From positions 185,504,001 through 185,568,000 of the forward strand of contig JBITNC010000001.1 of the NCBI GenBank assembly GCA_050084985.1: 64,000 bases of DNA, read 5' to 3'. Both the position numbers and the translations under genes were made by a program. The notes under the pieces were generated by a model. The model saw only the letters and a program-made list of their open reading frames with translations, was not told the origin of the DNA and did not search any database. Origin of the DNA: Nageia nagi. Taxonomy: Eukaryota; Pinophyta. Of this stretch, positions 47,541 through 59,739 are shown in pieces; position 1 is the first letter of the stretch, and each line of letters starts with the position of its first letter.

Positions 47541-48560
47541 CCATTAACATCCTTATAGGAATATTCTAATCTTATTGGACTATATGGATTACTAATCACT
47601 ACAACTACCAAGTGTAATAAAGTAGATTACTGTATACAAAGTTCACTCTATTGAATGTGAGTCAATTATTAATTTCTTTGATACCTATGATAACTTGAAG
47701 TATCTTTTGGATCCAATACATATTATATGGGGGAAGAATATACTAACACCTCATAATGTGAACTCTTTTTAGGAGTGTCGAGTACCATCGAACATACATT
47801 CACTTTCCTTTTTTAAACATAAACTTGTATTTATTATTTTTATATCACTCCCTCTTATTTACAACATAAATAAAATTTAAACTTTAATCTAAAATACAAA
47901 TACATGATTATTGATCAATATATAAATAGACAACATTCCTATGTCAAGCACCAAGTGCTCTCCTAACTTTCTCTTAATACCTCTATTCATAATAAAAATA
48001 AAATAATATCATGATAGAACCACTATTTAATTCCATGGAGTGAATATAGTTGTACAAAATGATTTATTTGATATCATTTGTATCACTAAGGCTATTGCTA
48101 GTCTTAATACTCTCTAATTCATTGAAAAGGTATGCATGGTAGTTGAAAACATATACATATAATAATAGACATATTCACTATGATGTTTTTTATTCAAAAA
48201 GAAATACATGCTAAAATTGAATATGTACATAAATTTCCTCATAAAAATAGATCTTATACTCACTATAGAGGCACTAATTTGTTATGTAATATATGTGGTA
48301 TCTTCCTTTCATGTGAAGTCCATTGAATTGAGCATATTTGTCTACACTCTTTATGATTTGTAATATGGGAAAGTGCATACAAATTCTATAAGATATCAGG
48401 CTTGTGTAGGGGAAAGGCTATCACTAATGATGTTCATAATTTGCATCATACCTACCCTCAACATAATATATATCCCTTTAGTAATGACATTTTCTACTAG
48501 TGCATTAATGGCATGAATTTGCTTCTATAATTTCAAAGATACAATGATACTCATATAATT
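47541..48560. other. no gene seen
   Basis: No coherent protein found. Possibly decayed Copia-type sequence upstream of the primer-site copy at 48,662, but I cannot support this. Confidence 0.45.
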
Positions 48561-48661
48561 AATAATTTTTGTTAAAGTTTTAAATTATACATACTCAAGG
48601 ATGGAGAAAAATGGTATATGAATTGATACCATGTTGAAATTTTAAGGGTTTCCAAGTGAGG

Positions 48662-48673
48662 CTCTAATACCAA
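48662..48673 (-). other. tRNA-Met-type primer site beside LTR copy 1
   Basis: The minus strand reads TTGGTATTAGAGC just below the LTR edge, one change from TGGTATCAGAGC. Confidence 0.6.
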
Positions 48674-48674
48674 T

Positions 48675-49637
48675 TGAAGAATTAGAATATTCACCATCAT
48701 TCAAATGTTTATAAATAACCTTGGATGTTGTAAAAATATTATACAAACCTTAATTTTTATAAATAAATGATATGAATATATAAATTATATCTATTTATGT
48801 CAATAATCTCCTAAATTTATGGTGAAGATGCTCCAATGACATGGAGAACTCCTTTACTGACATGTTGTGTGAGAATATAGTGTTGTGAAGATTATCTTGG
48901 TATTTAAGATAAAATAATATTAAATATTATTATTTTTATGTGTAATATATATGAATTAAATATACCTTTCCATTTATTACTATCATACCTAAAATAGAGC
49001 TATGGATCTTTGATAATCTACATTTGAAGTTTGGGTTGCCAAACTACCAAAACTATGGTGATGAAGGAGATGTGATGACCAATGTAAATGTGGTGACCTA
49101 TTTGCCAAAGTAAAATTTATAAAAATATACCTTGTAATATATTATTGAAAAGGTGTCAAATATACCTTTCCAATAATTTATCCCATTGCTAAAATGGACG
49201 AGTAAAACTCTAGCAATTCTAGTCTGAATTTGAGGTCACTAACCTGATTTCTAGTTACCAAACTAGATTTGTTTAGCAATGATAGGATAACATTAAAAGT
49301 GATGTAAATTTGAATATTATAGAAAAAAAAAATATTTTTATATATGGTTTTAAATATGGATAAATAATATTTGTAATTATTAAATATCCAAAATACTTGA
49401 AGCAAAGTAAATTTTTTGAATTTGGCTACAAGAGAACCTAGTTGCTACAAATTTCTACAATTGTTAGGTTGTACATAGGGGTGAAAATAATATCATGGTT
49501 TTTGGTGATTATCAAAGGATATACCAAGTTTTATATATGGTTGTAAATAGAAAAAAGTATACTTTTCAATTATTTAATAATAATCTCAATTGGATGGATA
49601 AATTTATGATGATTCTTGGTGACATGAAGGCATGTCA
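48675..49637 (-). mobile_element. LTR copy 1 (~0.96 kb), minus orientation
   Basis: This block matches 51,614-52,466 along its length, with shared phrases ATTTCTACAATTG, CTCCAATGACATGG and AACTACCAAAACTATGGTGA. It begins TGAAGAATT next to a primer site, and similarity stops at GAAGGCATGTCA. Both orientation and primer position make it a 5' LTR of a minus-strand element. The similarity also continues about 100 bp past the primer site into internal sequence. Confidence 0.65.
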
Positions 49638-50339
49638 ATGTTGAAATTGAATGGAATGAGTTGATTGTGTGAAAAAAATGGATACAGATGATAAATATAA
49701 AATAAAGTATGGTATTCCATATAAAATTTAAAATATGAAAATAAATTATTTATAAATGTACAATACACATACCAAAATAAGGTATGAGTTAAAATAAATA
49801 ACCCCTAAAATATTACTAATTTTTCTATGAGAAAACATAGTGAACATGTTTTTTAGGAAAGGTAAACAAACATAATGAATGGAAGTGAAAAATAAGTGCA
49901 TTAATGCAAAATATAAATGGAATTATATTTTATTTATGAAAATAACATTATAAACTTCATAAAATGAAATATTATATGCTTCATATCTTCACATACAAAA
50001 TTTGTTGATTTGGTGCATCTATTTAGAACCCAACATCACCATGCACCAAAGAGATGTGTGCTATGGTATTTGGTGAGATAGAATGAATTAACCACATTAA
50101 TAATATAATATTCAACATATTAAAACTATTTTGTAGAACTCAAGGATCCCCAAAAGTCCATGATTGATTGGGCAGTTATAAAGAGTGTCTCTATATATTT
50201 TTGTTGTGAATCACAAGGATTTAACTATGAACTTCATGGGTCTATCTATGTAGATGGGATTGTGGATAGAATAAATATAAGAAATAAAAAATAAAATAAT
50301 CTTAAAACATATATGATACATAATTCCATGGTGTACTCA

Positions 50340-50880
50340 TGACATGCTATTGAGAAAGCACATACCTCTCTCAATTGAAGGAATTAGAACTACACTAATC
50401 CTCAAGGTCCAAGACTATAGGAAACTATCATTCAACATATATAAGCTAATAACACCATTCACACAAGATAACACCAATATAATATGGTACCTCCCTCCTT
50501 GGGATTACATCCATAACTAGATCTCAATTCTCAAACTATGCACCCTCTTACAACAATTCCTTTCTCTCCTACACAAACTAGTAGAGTAATCTTACTCCAA
50601 AATCTTAGTTATGTTACAAGAGGAGAGGCCCTCTATTTATAGCATGAGAGCACCTCCCTAACCTCCCTTTAACCCAAGGGTAAGGTTAGGGTTACAATTA
50701 ATGTATTACCTAACTTTAACCTACCAACTAACCACATGGTAAGGTCAAATTCTACATAATAAAGAATTCAATTAATCCCTTAAGGTATCTACATATCCTT
50801 TAAGTGATTAATTGAATTTACAAGGAGTTTAGATATTCACAATATTTCATTACAAATTCTAACATCAATGTCATAGGAGG
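50340..50880 (-). mobile_element. LTR-like block with TATA box between the two LTR copies
   Basis: A C-rich plus strand (CCTCCCT, CCCTTTAACCC) and a minus-strand TATA box (CTATAAATAGAGGG, core 50,633-50,642) resemble the 10.2-11.1 kb LTR block in layout. The upper edge is near TCTAACATC at 50,857-50,866. It may be an LTR inserted into the element between the copies. Confidence 0.4.
50633..50642 (-). promoter_or_regulatory. TATA box in the 50.3-50.9 kb block
   Basis: The minus strand reads CTATAAATAG, followed by AGGGCCTCTCC. Confidence 0.5.
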
Positions 50881-51599
50881 AGGAGTCTTTGGTTAAGCTA
50901 AAATGATGACTAACAATAAGCTATTATAGCTAAAGAAAATTCAACCATATATAAAAAAATATGAAGTCCATGATCATGAAAAAACTAATCACATGTGTGC
51001 ATGATAATGTTGTATGTTAAAGATGCTAGAGTGGAGTTATTGCAGGGGATTGTTGGTGTGATAGAAGGGTACTATAGGTAGTGGAGTGTTGAAGATGTAA
51101 AAATTGAAAAGTGGAATGATGAATATGATCACCCATGTGAAGGATATGTATAAAAAAATTTATTTATATATCTTGGTTTACTAATGTAGGAAGGATTGTA
51201 CATGAGTCATTAATGTCTCACCTAGTATATTGTAATTTGAAGGGGAGGCTATGCACATGAAGGGAAAAATTTAAAACTATGTACCCTTTTTGGATTTTTC
51301 CACAAAGTTATGATTTCCATATATATTATAAATAAAACATTCAAAATATTAAAATTTATGAAAAAATAAATTCCTTCATTATTCCTCTTAACTCCATCAA
51401 AAAATAATGAAGATCTCCCCCTGGATATTACCATGTCACCAACATAAGATCATTGAACCCATATGGAATAAACTATAATAAAATATTATAATTTTTAAGT
51501 CATAATACTACAAGTATGGAAAAAAATGGCATGATAACTAATACCATATTAAAATTTTAAGGGTATTTAGGTTGCAATGTTAGAAAACTACATTATCAG

Positions 51600-51612
51600 G
51601 CTATGATACCAA
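51600..51612 (-). other. tRNA-Met-type primer site beside LTR copy 2
   Basis: The minus strand reads TTGGTATCATAGC, one change from the initiator tRNA-Met primer site. Confidence 0.6.
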
Positions 51613-51613
51613 T

Positions 51614-52466
51614 TGAAGAATTTGAATGATTATCAACTTTCAAGTGTTGATAAACAATGTAAAAAGCTACCAAAATTTTATTCTCTAAATAATCTCCTCA
51701 AGATGTGCTAAATTTTGATGATTCTCCAATGACATGGTAAACTTCTTTACTGACATGTTATATGAGAATATAGTGTTGTGAAGATTTACCTAGTCACTAA
51801 GATGAAACAAAATAAAATCTAAATATTTTAATATGATTAGATCTCAAATAGGTATTTATAATAATTACTCACATACCTCAAATAAAGCTATGGATCTCCA
51901 CCAATTTGCAATTGAATTTTGGATCACCAAACTACCAAAACTATGGTGACTAATTTAAATGTGGTTACTTGTTCATGAAGCTAAAATTTGGAAATATGTA
52001 ACTTGTAATATATGTTTGAAAATGTATTTCAATGATATTTATAATAGTGTATCATATCTATAAAATATATAAGTATAAATCTAATGAATTATATTTGAAG
52101 TTGAGTTCACCAAGATATTATTTGGTTACTAGACTAGAGTTATTCACCAATGACAGGGTCACCATCAAAATGACATAACTTTTATAATTATAGAATAATA
52201 TTTACAATGATTAAATACCCATAAAAATTAAATAAAAGTAACTTTATTGAAATTTATGAAAAGATAACTTAGTCACTATAGATTTCTACAATTGATAAGT
52301 TACACTTGGGGCAAAAATAATATTACGCAACTTTAGCGATTCTCAAAGGATATGCCAAGTGTTATATATGGTTGGAAAGGGGATAAAGGATAATTTATAA
52401 TTATTAAATAATAAAATCAAGAGTATGTAAAATATCTAGTTATTATTATGGATATGAAGGCATGCA
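51614..52466 (-). mobile_element. LTR copy 2 (~0.85 kb), minus orientation
   Basis: Second copy of the LTR at 48,675-49,637, in the same orientation. It begins TGAAGAATT beside the primer site and ends near GAAGGCATGCA. Since both copies have a primer site at the same side, they are two 5' ends rather than the 5' and 3' LTR of one element. Confidence 0.65.
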
Positions 52467-54548
52467 AATTTGGGTACATGAAGATATGTTAATGCTTATG
52501 CAGGTACATAAAGGCATTTGGAGCTATAAAGACATCAAGTATCCTTTTGTAGTTTAGATTTTATTTTCTTGTATGTGCATGTAGTTGAATGTAGGTTAAA
52601 ATCATCCTAGGTTTTTTATAATTTATATTTTTATCAATGATTTTAGCATTTGAACATGTATCATTAACATAGAGCATATATATTTGACATGCATAAACAT
52701 ATTATTGTAGATCCATAACATGCACAAGCATTGCAACATAAATATTTAGCATGCCTAGCATTTTAACCAAAAAGTAAATAAAAATCAAGCATATTAGCAT
52801 CATCATAAAATATCATTTTGTATTAGGCATAACACTATTTTTTATCATGCATGTGATTATGAACAAGGGGGTTTACATTTCCCTCTAGATAGGGTTTACC
52901 CTATTGGCTCATATCCAAGGTCTCAAGGACTTGGATATTTGGAGTTCCCTACTAACATTTTGTGCATGTGGATGTTATATATTGAAAAGGAAAAGATCAT
53001 AAAAATAGATAAACTCTCCATCATTCTTTTTATTGTGTACCTCCTGTATCTTCAATATAGGGAATTCTAGGTAGAAATAGGGTACTATAAGATGTCAATC
53101 ATGGTGGGATGTCTTTGTTCTTGAGGAAACAAAAATTGGGAGAAGATCATTAAAACTAACTTTATTTTTGTTATTTTCATTTTTTGAACTTTCTTAAGCT
53201 TTATTTTAACATTTTTAGGTACTAGTATGTTTCTATATTTTGTAGGAGTTTGAAGATACAATATCCACAAAGAAAATATGGATGTTTTAGACATCCAATC
53301 ATCATCAAATAAAAAACAATTTGCATTAGACTAGATAGAACCTACAAATCAATACCCTAAAGGTTGATTAGACCCTATTTTATCCTCTATAGGTTGATGA
53401 TCAAACCCCACTTGATCCTTTATAGGTTGATCAAACCCTAATTGACACTCTATAGGCCAATCAATCCCTTCAAGTTGGGCATTAAAAGGTCAATCAATAT
53501 TATTTCTATATTTTTAATGGTTTCTTATTATTTTACATTAGGATTTTCCATTTTATATTAGAGAGTCTATAGTAGGAAATTATAATCTATTTCTAGTTTA
53601 CATGTATGATTTTGTCCACTTTTCATAGGTGTTTATCTTTAATGTTATCATATTTTGAGTTTCTCTAGGTACCACTAAGACCACCTAGTTGACTAGTTTA
53701 TTGAACTACTAATTGGTACTACAAATTGATCCTTAGAAGACCAGTTAGGATCAAAGCATGTAATAACTCATCTATAGCAATTTTGATCACACTCACTTAG
53801 TGCTAGATATCTAGGTCAATTTTATTATTTCTTGTATTTTTAGTTGGAATTTATTTGATTTTTATTATTTGTTGTGTGCATCATAGGATTTTATCTTAAT
53901 ATTTCTACATTATTATTAAACTAAAAGAAATAAACAATTAGAAAAAATATCATTTTGGGTGGGAGTGCTTGCATTTTCTCATAAAGGGTAATTTTACATT
54001 CATGTAATTGCATTATCATATTTTTATTTCAACATTGCATTAATCACATAGTGAGCTGAGATTTTTATAAGGGCATGTGGACCTTTCTTCCTATGGCCTC
54101 ACCCACACTTGGAGGTCATTGCCAAGATGGGCCACTTGAATTTATCCTTTAACAATTCACACCCCTAGAGATTGAGCCTTTACCTTAAAATACTTGATTA
54201 GATTTATATAGGAAAATTAGACAAGAATTCAATTTACCATTAAAAGAAATCATTATTAGTCAAGATAAGAGGCCAATTAAAGAAACAAGCTATTAAAATA
54301 AGATAAATCACTATTTTTATCTTTGTTATTTTTTGTCTTTGATCATACAAGACTAATTTATCATCATATAGGGTATTTATGAATTAACTGTGTATTCACT
54401 AAGTAAGAGCATAACAACACTCTAAGTTACGTGTTTATTTGCTTTTATTGATTGACATTACTGGGATAATTTGCATGCTTTCATAATTGAGAAATGGATG
54501 ATATTTATGTTAATTTAGCTTAAGAGTAAAAGATAGAGAAAAAAAATT
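52467..54548. other. no gene; probable LTR and leader sequence upstream of the 54.5 kb gag
   Basis: It includes about four degenerate ~30-bp repeats with the phrase TATAGGTTGAT at 53,345-53,480. The phrases at 53,640-53,760 (TTGACTAGTTTATTGAAC and GATCCTTAGAAGACCAGTTA) look like untranslated leader of a gypsy element, but I cannot place LTR edges. Confidence 0.4.
53345..53480. repeat. degenerate ~30-bp tandem repeat
   Basis: Four or so units of the type CTATAGGTTGATCAAACCC.. with variations (AAAGGTTGATTAGACCC, TATAGGTTGATGATCAAACC, TATAGGCCAATCAATCCC). Confidence 0.6.
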
Positions 54549-55570
54549 ATGGAATAAGGAAATAAAAATTATAAACCTCAACCTTCTCCTAAGAAAATTA
54601 AACCTAGCTTGAACATTAATCCCTTGTTTGAAGGTCCTAGCCATTCATCCCAATATTTCATTGGTTTACAAGAAATTTTTATGAATGATCCTATTGTTCA
54701 ATTATATTTTGAAAAATTTAAGGCTAGATAATGTAGTCCATATTATAATAAAATTGATGAGCCTTCTTATCATGAACTTCAACATGTTGATTCATCTCAT
54801 TATCATGAATTGGATTTTATTAACTATAAAGAATCTTGTCCTTATTAATCAATGATGGCTCATTTGGATCCTTTTCCTTCATATAAAGAGCAATAAGAGC
54901 CACCAAGTTTATCTCATAATTTGATTTAACATGTTGATCCTTAATTTTTTACCACTTCACCAATTGTTGTAACAAATCAAATTTCAAATAAACTAATGCA
55001 AGAAATGGTTTCACAAGATCCCTAAGCTACATCATTGGTAATAGCATAACCTATAAATGTTAATAATGGATATATATAATATCATCACACTAAATAAATT
55101 ATGCCTTTTAGTTCTCCTCCTATTGTTAAGAAAATATTTTATAATCAAGGTACATCACATGGTTTATGGCTACATCCTAATCTCAAGCCTTTTAGGATCC
55201 CTAAATAAAATTAAATTCAACCTTAAATAAGTCACTCATGTTGGAAAACATAACCTTTATTATCAATTAAAATAACATGATCCAAATAAAACACAAAGAA
55301 AGTTTGATCAACTAGATCCTTAAACTATTACAAATCAACCTTATCAAGCTCAACCTTTTCAAGATGTTTTGGATCAACCATAATATCAACCTCAAGGACA
55401 CATCAATCAAATTAATCATACAAAAAATAAATCTTAAATAGTGCAAAGTCAATTTATTCCCAATCAAACATAGAGTCAACATTTGGGATAAATCATGCAA
55501 TAAGGATATCAATCAACATATCAAGTGCAAAGTATTGATATGTATTTTGGTACACCTAGGATTACCTCCA
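54549..55570 (+). pseudogene. Gln-rich gag-like remnant
   Basis: From an ATG at 54,549 the plus strand reads a coherent Pro-, Ser-, His- and Gln-rich protein (KPQPSPKKIKPSLNINPLFE, FKARxCSPYYN, SPPIVKKIFYNQGTSHGLWL), with one frame change near 55,200. It ends FGTPRITSK at about 55,575. In-frame stops are nearly all TAA or TAG at places where Gln is usual. No protease or RT follows: the LTR of the next element cuts it off. It resembles the N-terminal, low-complexity part of a gypsy gag, but no capsid motif is left, so the call is tentative. Confidence 0.5.
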
Positions 55571-55602
55571 AATGAAATAAAAACATATATAAATTTAATT
55601 GT

Positions 55603-56344
55603 ATGATAAACCTAAGATAATTAACTTAGATAAACATACATGAATAAGGGAATCTAATAGTGCAGTAATAGTAAAACAAAATTATAATGATTTCAAGATG
55701 TAAAATGCAACTACATGCACTAAAGAGAAAAAAATCAAGTGAAAGATAAATACTTGTGTGTTCTTACTTGTGTCAAGGTAGATGATATGATGTATGAACT
55801 TATCAAAGAATGGTGACCTTGCTATATGAACCCGAAGTCCAAATGTAGAAGAAACACTAGTATGAGTGCTAGTATTAGAGAGCTTAGCATGGGCATAAAC
55901 CTCAACATAGGAGCTAATGATCCTAAAGAATGAGGTTTGCTAATAAAATTCAATGCTAAGAGATATGATGATAAATCAAACTAAACATATGATTTCAAAA
56001 GTGGATGATAGATACTTCATCAAGTGATAACAAGATTCCAATATCAATATGAAACATATAGTAACACCTAAGTGTAGGGTACCAGATATCAAGATGTAAT
56101 CTTGACATGCTTTCTATAGGTTAGAGATATTTACATGTATATCAGGTGTGATTCACCATTTGACCTCTTATGTGAAGGTAGCAGTTGACTCAATGTACCT
56201 AACATAAAACATAAGAACACAACCTAATAAATATGAAATAATAAGGTAAAATATGATTAAATATGACTAAATATGACTAATATATACAATATGTAAGTTA
56301 CACCTAAGTGGGACCATATTAAGGGGACCACTTTTTAGGTATCA
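55603..56344 (-). mobile_element. 3' LTR of the Tat-lineage element (~0.74 kb)
   Basis: The minus strand starts TGATACCTAAAAAGTGG right after the polypurine tract. The other edge is placed at 55,603, where TGATAAACC on the plus strand gives a partial inverted match to TGATACC and where the gag-like remnant at 54,549-55,570 has just stopped. This edge is uncertain by some tens of bases. Confidence 0.55.
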
Positions 56345-56345
56345 A

Positions 56346-56360
56346 TAAATTCCCCCCTTT
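56346..56360 (-). other. polypurine tract of the Tat-lineage element
   Basis: The minus strand reads AAAGGGGGGAATTTAT and then TGATACC, the LTR start. Confidence 0.75.
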
Positions 56361-57829
56361 GTAAGTATAATTAAATTAAATCTTAACATAAAATTATGCT
56401 TGTAAAGGAAGTAAAAGTAAAGATAAGAAAAAAATGATACTTTCCTGGTTTAGTTGTCCATATCACCAAGGATTTGATGATGTATATTACCTCCTCTTTT
56501 CCTTAGTTGTGAGATGTAATGGCTTGCATGTAGTAGAATCAACCAAGAGCAAAGAATGAAACTAGAAATGAGAGGTAAATACTTCCAAGCACATATATGA
56601 TTATTAACTCATAAAATATATAATAATAAATAGTAGGAGAGAACATCATAGTAGTTCATTAAATGATATAACAATAATGGATCAATGATAAAATGAATAT
56701 AATATGCACACATCATCTTGAGAATACTAAATACAAAAATACTTAATATTTCATTCTTATATGCATACATAAGAAATTATGATAAAAGGTGTATCCACAT
56801 CATCATGGGGTACATGCCCCATTCTTAGATGGAACACATGCAATCAAAACCATATATGTTAACATATTTCATTAGGTACATGTACCATTATTAGATGCAA
56901 CTTATGAATCAAGCAAGAATAATATGATAACATTTAGTTGGAACCCAACTAACAAAGGTGACTCAAAGATGGAGGTTAGTTAAGACCTAACCAACAAAGG
57001 TGACTTAGAGACATGGATGGTTTGAATATTTCCCATCCATGCTACATGATATGCTAATCATCATGAGGTACATGCCCCATTCCTAGGTTTGATTAAAGGA
57101 TGATTGGTTTGAATATTTCCCAATCATGCATGATTATAGTACCAGTGATAATGTGACCATTATATTGAAGATTAGTTTAGTCCTAATATTAATTCTAACC
57201 TAAAAGAAATGGTTGGTTTAGTCCCAACCATAGGATAAAAAATAGTGATGGTTGTTTAATGTACACCCAACGAGGACATGGTTTGCTAAGCATGGTAGCA
57301 AAATATTGAAATGATTAAACAATGATCACAAATGCATAGGTAATAGAGTATAAAACAATACCTACACTTAACTTTAACAAATGATTTGATTGGATGCAAG
57401 AATACTAGTGTGGGCATAGAGCCTTGCATGGAATTATACCTAACAAATTTTCTACCACTAAGGTATCATATAGCTAATATGGTTGGCCTATTTGTGATGA
57501 TTGAAATTTGTATAGGATTGGTCATGACATTGTCTACACAACTACTTATATGGATGTTGTTGGTTATGAGAATGAAAATTAACTGATGAAACTTTAAAGA
57601 TGACATATTGGTTATTTGACTTGACTATGAATATTTAACCATGTGATTTTGGTTGGAACTTGAAATATACTAAGAACATGAGTGTGGGTGCTGGAATGAT
57701 TAAGGATTTTGACATAAAAAGTTAGCATGAACACTAGCTCAACAAAATGAGAATGGAACTAGGATTGTGATACCTAACTTTTGTACTGATGAATGACCAA
57801 AGGATGACCTATGAAACATGTGTGATGTG
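56361..57829 (-). other. non-coding 3' region of the Tat-lineage element with degenerate repeats
   Basis: Between integrase and the polypurine tract there are about 1.5 kb without a frame. Phrases of the type ATGAGGTACATGCCCCATTC recur at about 56,797, 56,873 and 57,064; GTTTGAATATTTCCCA(A/T)CCATG recurs at 57,018 and 57,108; and TTGGTTTAGTCC and AACCAACAAAGGTGACT phrases repeat nearby. Long, repeat-bearing 3' regions are known in Tat-group elements. Confidence 0.6.
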
Positions 57830-59257
57830 CTTTTGTCATGCATAAAGGGCTTTACATGATTTAAGTTGGTTAATAATTTGTCAAATTTCCCCTCAACTAT
57901 TGCCAACCTATAGATATTATTTGGATACTTTATCTTGATGATGTATAGACCAATCCAACTAGTATTAAATTTAATTTTATCTTACTTATCAGCCTATGAC
58001 TTGTGATGATTCTCCTTAAGCACTAGATCACCCACTTGAAATTCACATGGTATAATCTTTTTGGCATGTTCTTTCTTTGCTCTTTTATGATAAGCTCTAA
58101 GATGTTCCAAGGCATGGATTCTCTTTTTGTCCAATACTTCTAGCTATCTTAGTCTTTCTTTTCACTACTCCTCCCAATCAATTACATCTTCTAGGGATAC
58201 CCTTAATGATTTTATCTCCACTTATAATGGTAATATTACCTCATATCTATAGACTAGTGAAAATGGAGTACACCATGTAGTTGATCTGATTCTTATTCTA
58301 TATGCCCATAAGGCATATATAAATTATGAATACTAATCTTTATGATTATTCTTGACTATCTTGCATAGAATGTTAACAATTATCTTATTATTTAGTTTAG
58401 CTTTTCCATTGCCTTGTGGACAGTAAGTTGATGAGAATCTTTGATTGATCTTGAATCCTTTACAAAATTAGTTGAATTGCTTGCTTGTGAAGTTATTTCC
58501 ATTTTTCATGATGACATGAGATGGAATACCAAATCTGGCAATGATGTTTTTAGTCATGAATTTCACAATTTGAGGACCTTTGGAAGATCTTAAAGGTACA
58601 ACTTCAGTCCACTTTGTGAAGTATGCTATAACAACTAGGATTAATTTATGTCTCTTAGAAGATTTGGGATTAATAACACCAATTACATACAAGGCCCAAA
58701 TAGAAAAAGGACAAGATGATATCATTGTTGTTAATTCACTAAAAGGAGCTTGTTTTAAGTTAGCATGCTTTTGACATTTTGCACATTTTTGAACATGTAA
58801 AATGCAATTTTTTTCCATGGATGGATAATAATATCCTAGTCTTATGATCTTATGATAAATGGATTTAACATTAAAATGACCTTTGTTTATGCTATCATGT
58901 ACTTTTTTCATAGCCTTATTTACTTCAATTTCATTTAATATAGCTAAGAAAAGTACCATAAAATGATCTTTTGTGAAGAATATCTCCAACAAGGACATAC
59001 TTTGTAGCCATGCATTTTAGCATTTTCTTGAAGAAATTGGATTGACATGAATTTGGAATCTTTCCTTTCTTGAGGTAGTTGTAGTTATTAGCATAACATG
59101 CATGTAATAGAAGGATAACACATATATATGGTTCCTTCTTAAATAACCCTTGGAATTGATCATCATCTACAAAGGAGGAATGTCTAAGGATCTCAATTTT
59201 GATTATGGTTTCCTCATCTTCAACTGAGATAAGTGTTAGCGAAGAATCATTAACCAT
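57830..59257 (-). pseudogene. linker and integrase of the Tat-lineage element
   Basis: The linker is open at 59,257-58,931. Integrase follows at 58,998-58,468 (176 residues): the zinc finger is complete (VHDSINKGHFN... HVQKCAKCQKHAN), the core starts WALYVIGVI where W-G-x-D-x-I-G is usual (the first catalytic Asp is Tyr), and the second Asp in T-D-N-G has become KNG (MKNGNNF). Below 58,467 the frame continues with few stops to about 57,830, through a C-terminal part with KIIPCEFQVGDLVL and an ARTSWIGLYIIK-like GPY segment. Catalytic residues are lost. Confidence 0.88.
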
Positions 59258-59339
59258 AACATATACAAATCTATTATTATTCCTTGAGATATTATCAAAC
59301 TAAATATGTATTAAATACCTTTGAATAATTTCATCCACT

Positions 59340-59645
59340 AAGTGCTTATAAGGTTGTAAATTCTCATATTTGGTGCTATAAGTATCATTGATTTAATTAA
59401 TGATAAGTTGTGAGTCATCATAAACTTTTAGCTTGTTAATTTGAAGATTGATTGTTACTTTTAAACCCAAAACTAAAGCTTCATACTCATCCACATTATT
59501 TTTGCATTTGAAAGTTAACTTGTAAGCCATGGGAATCATACCACCTTTAGGAGATACTAGCATAATTCTTGCCTTAGCTCCTTGCAAACATTTAGAGTCA
59601 TTAAAGAATAGTGTCCAAGTATTATCTTTACACTAATCAACCAGT
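59340..59645 (-). pseudogene. second RNase H domain (Tat-specific)
   Basis: The minus strand reads WTLFFNDSKCLQGAKARIML (from about 59,625), MIPMAYKLTFKCKNNVDEYE, ALVLGLKVTI and KVYDDSQLIIN (59,587-59,393). This is an extra RNase H of the kind found only in Tat-group gypsy elements, with the Glu (DEYEAL) and the second Asp (DDSQL) of the active site present. The first Asp of the usual F-D-G-S has become Asn or moved (FNDSK), so it is probably dead. Confidence 0.85.
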
Positions 59646-59739
59646 GCCATAATCTCATTTGTATTACTATTTTCATCACATGGTCCTACTACAAGCATAT
59701 CAGCCATAACCTACCCTTTGATTACTTTTTTTCTTATGT

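Noticed and set aside
58580-58774. Plus-strand open frame
   Set aside because: Antisense of the integrase at 58,998-58,468.
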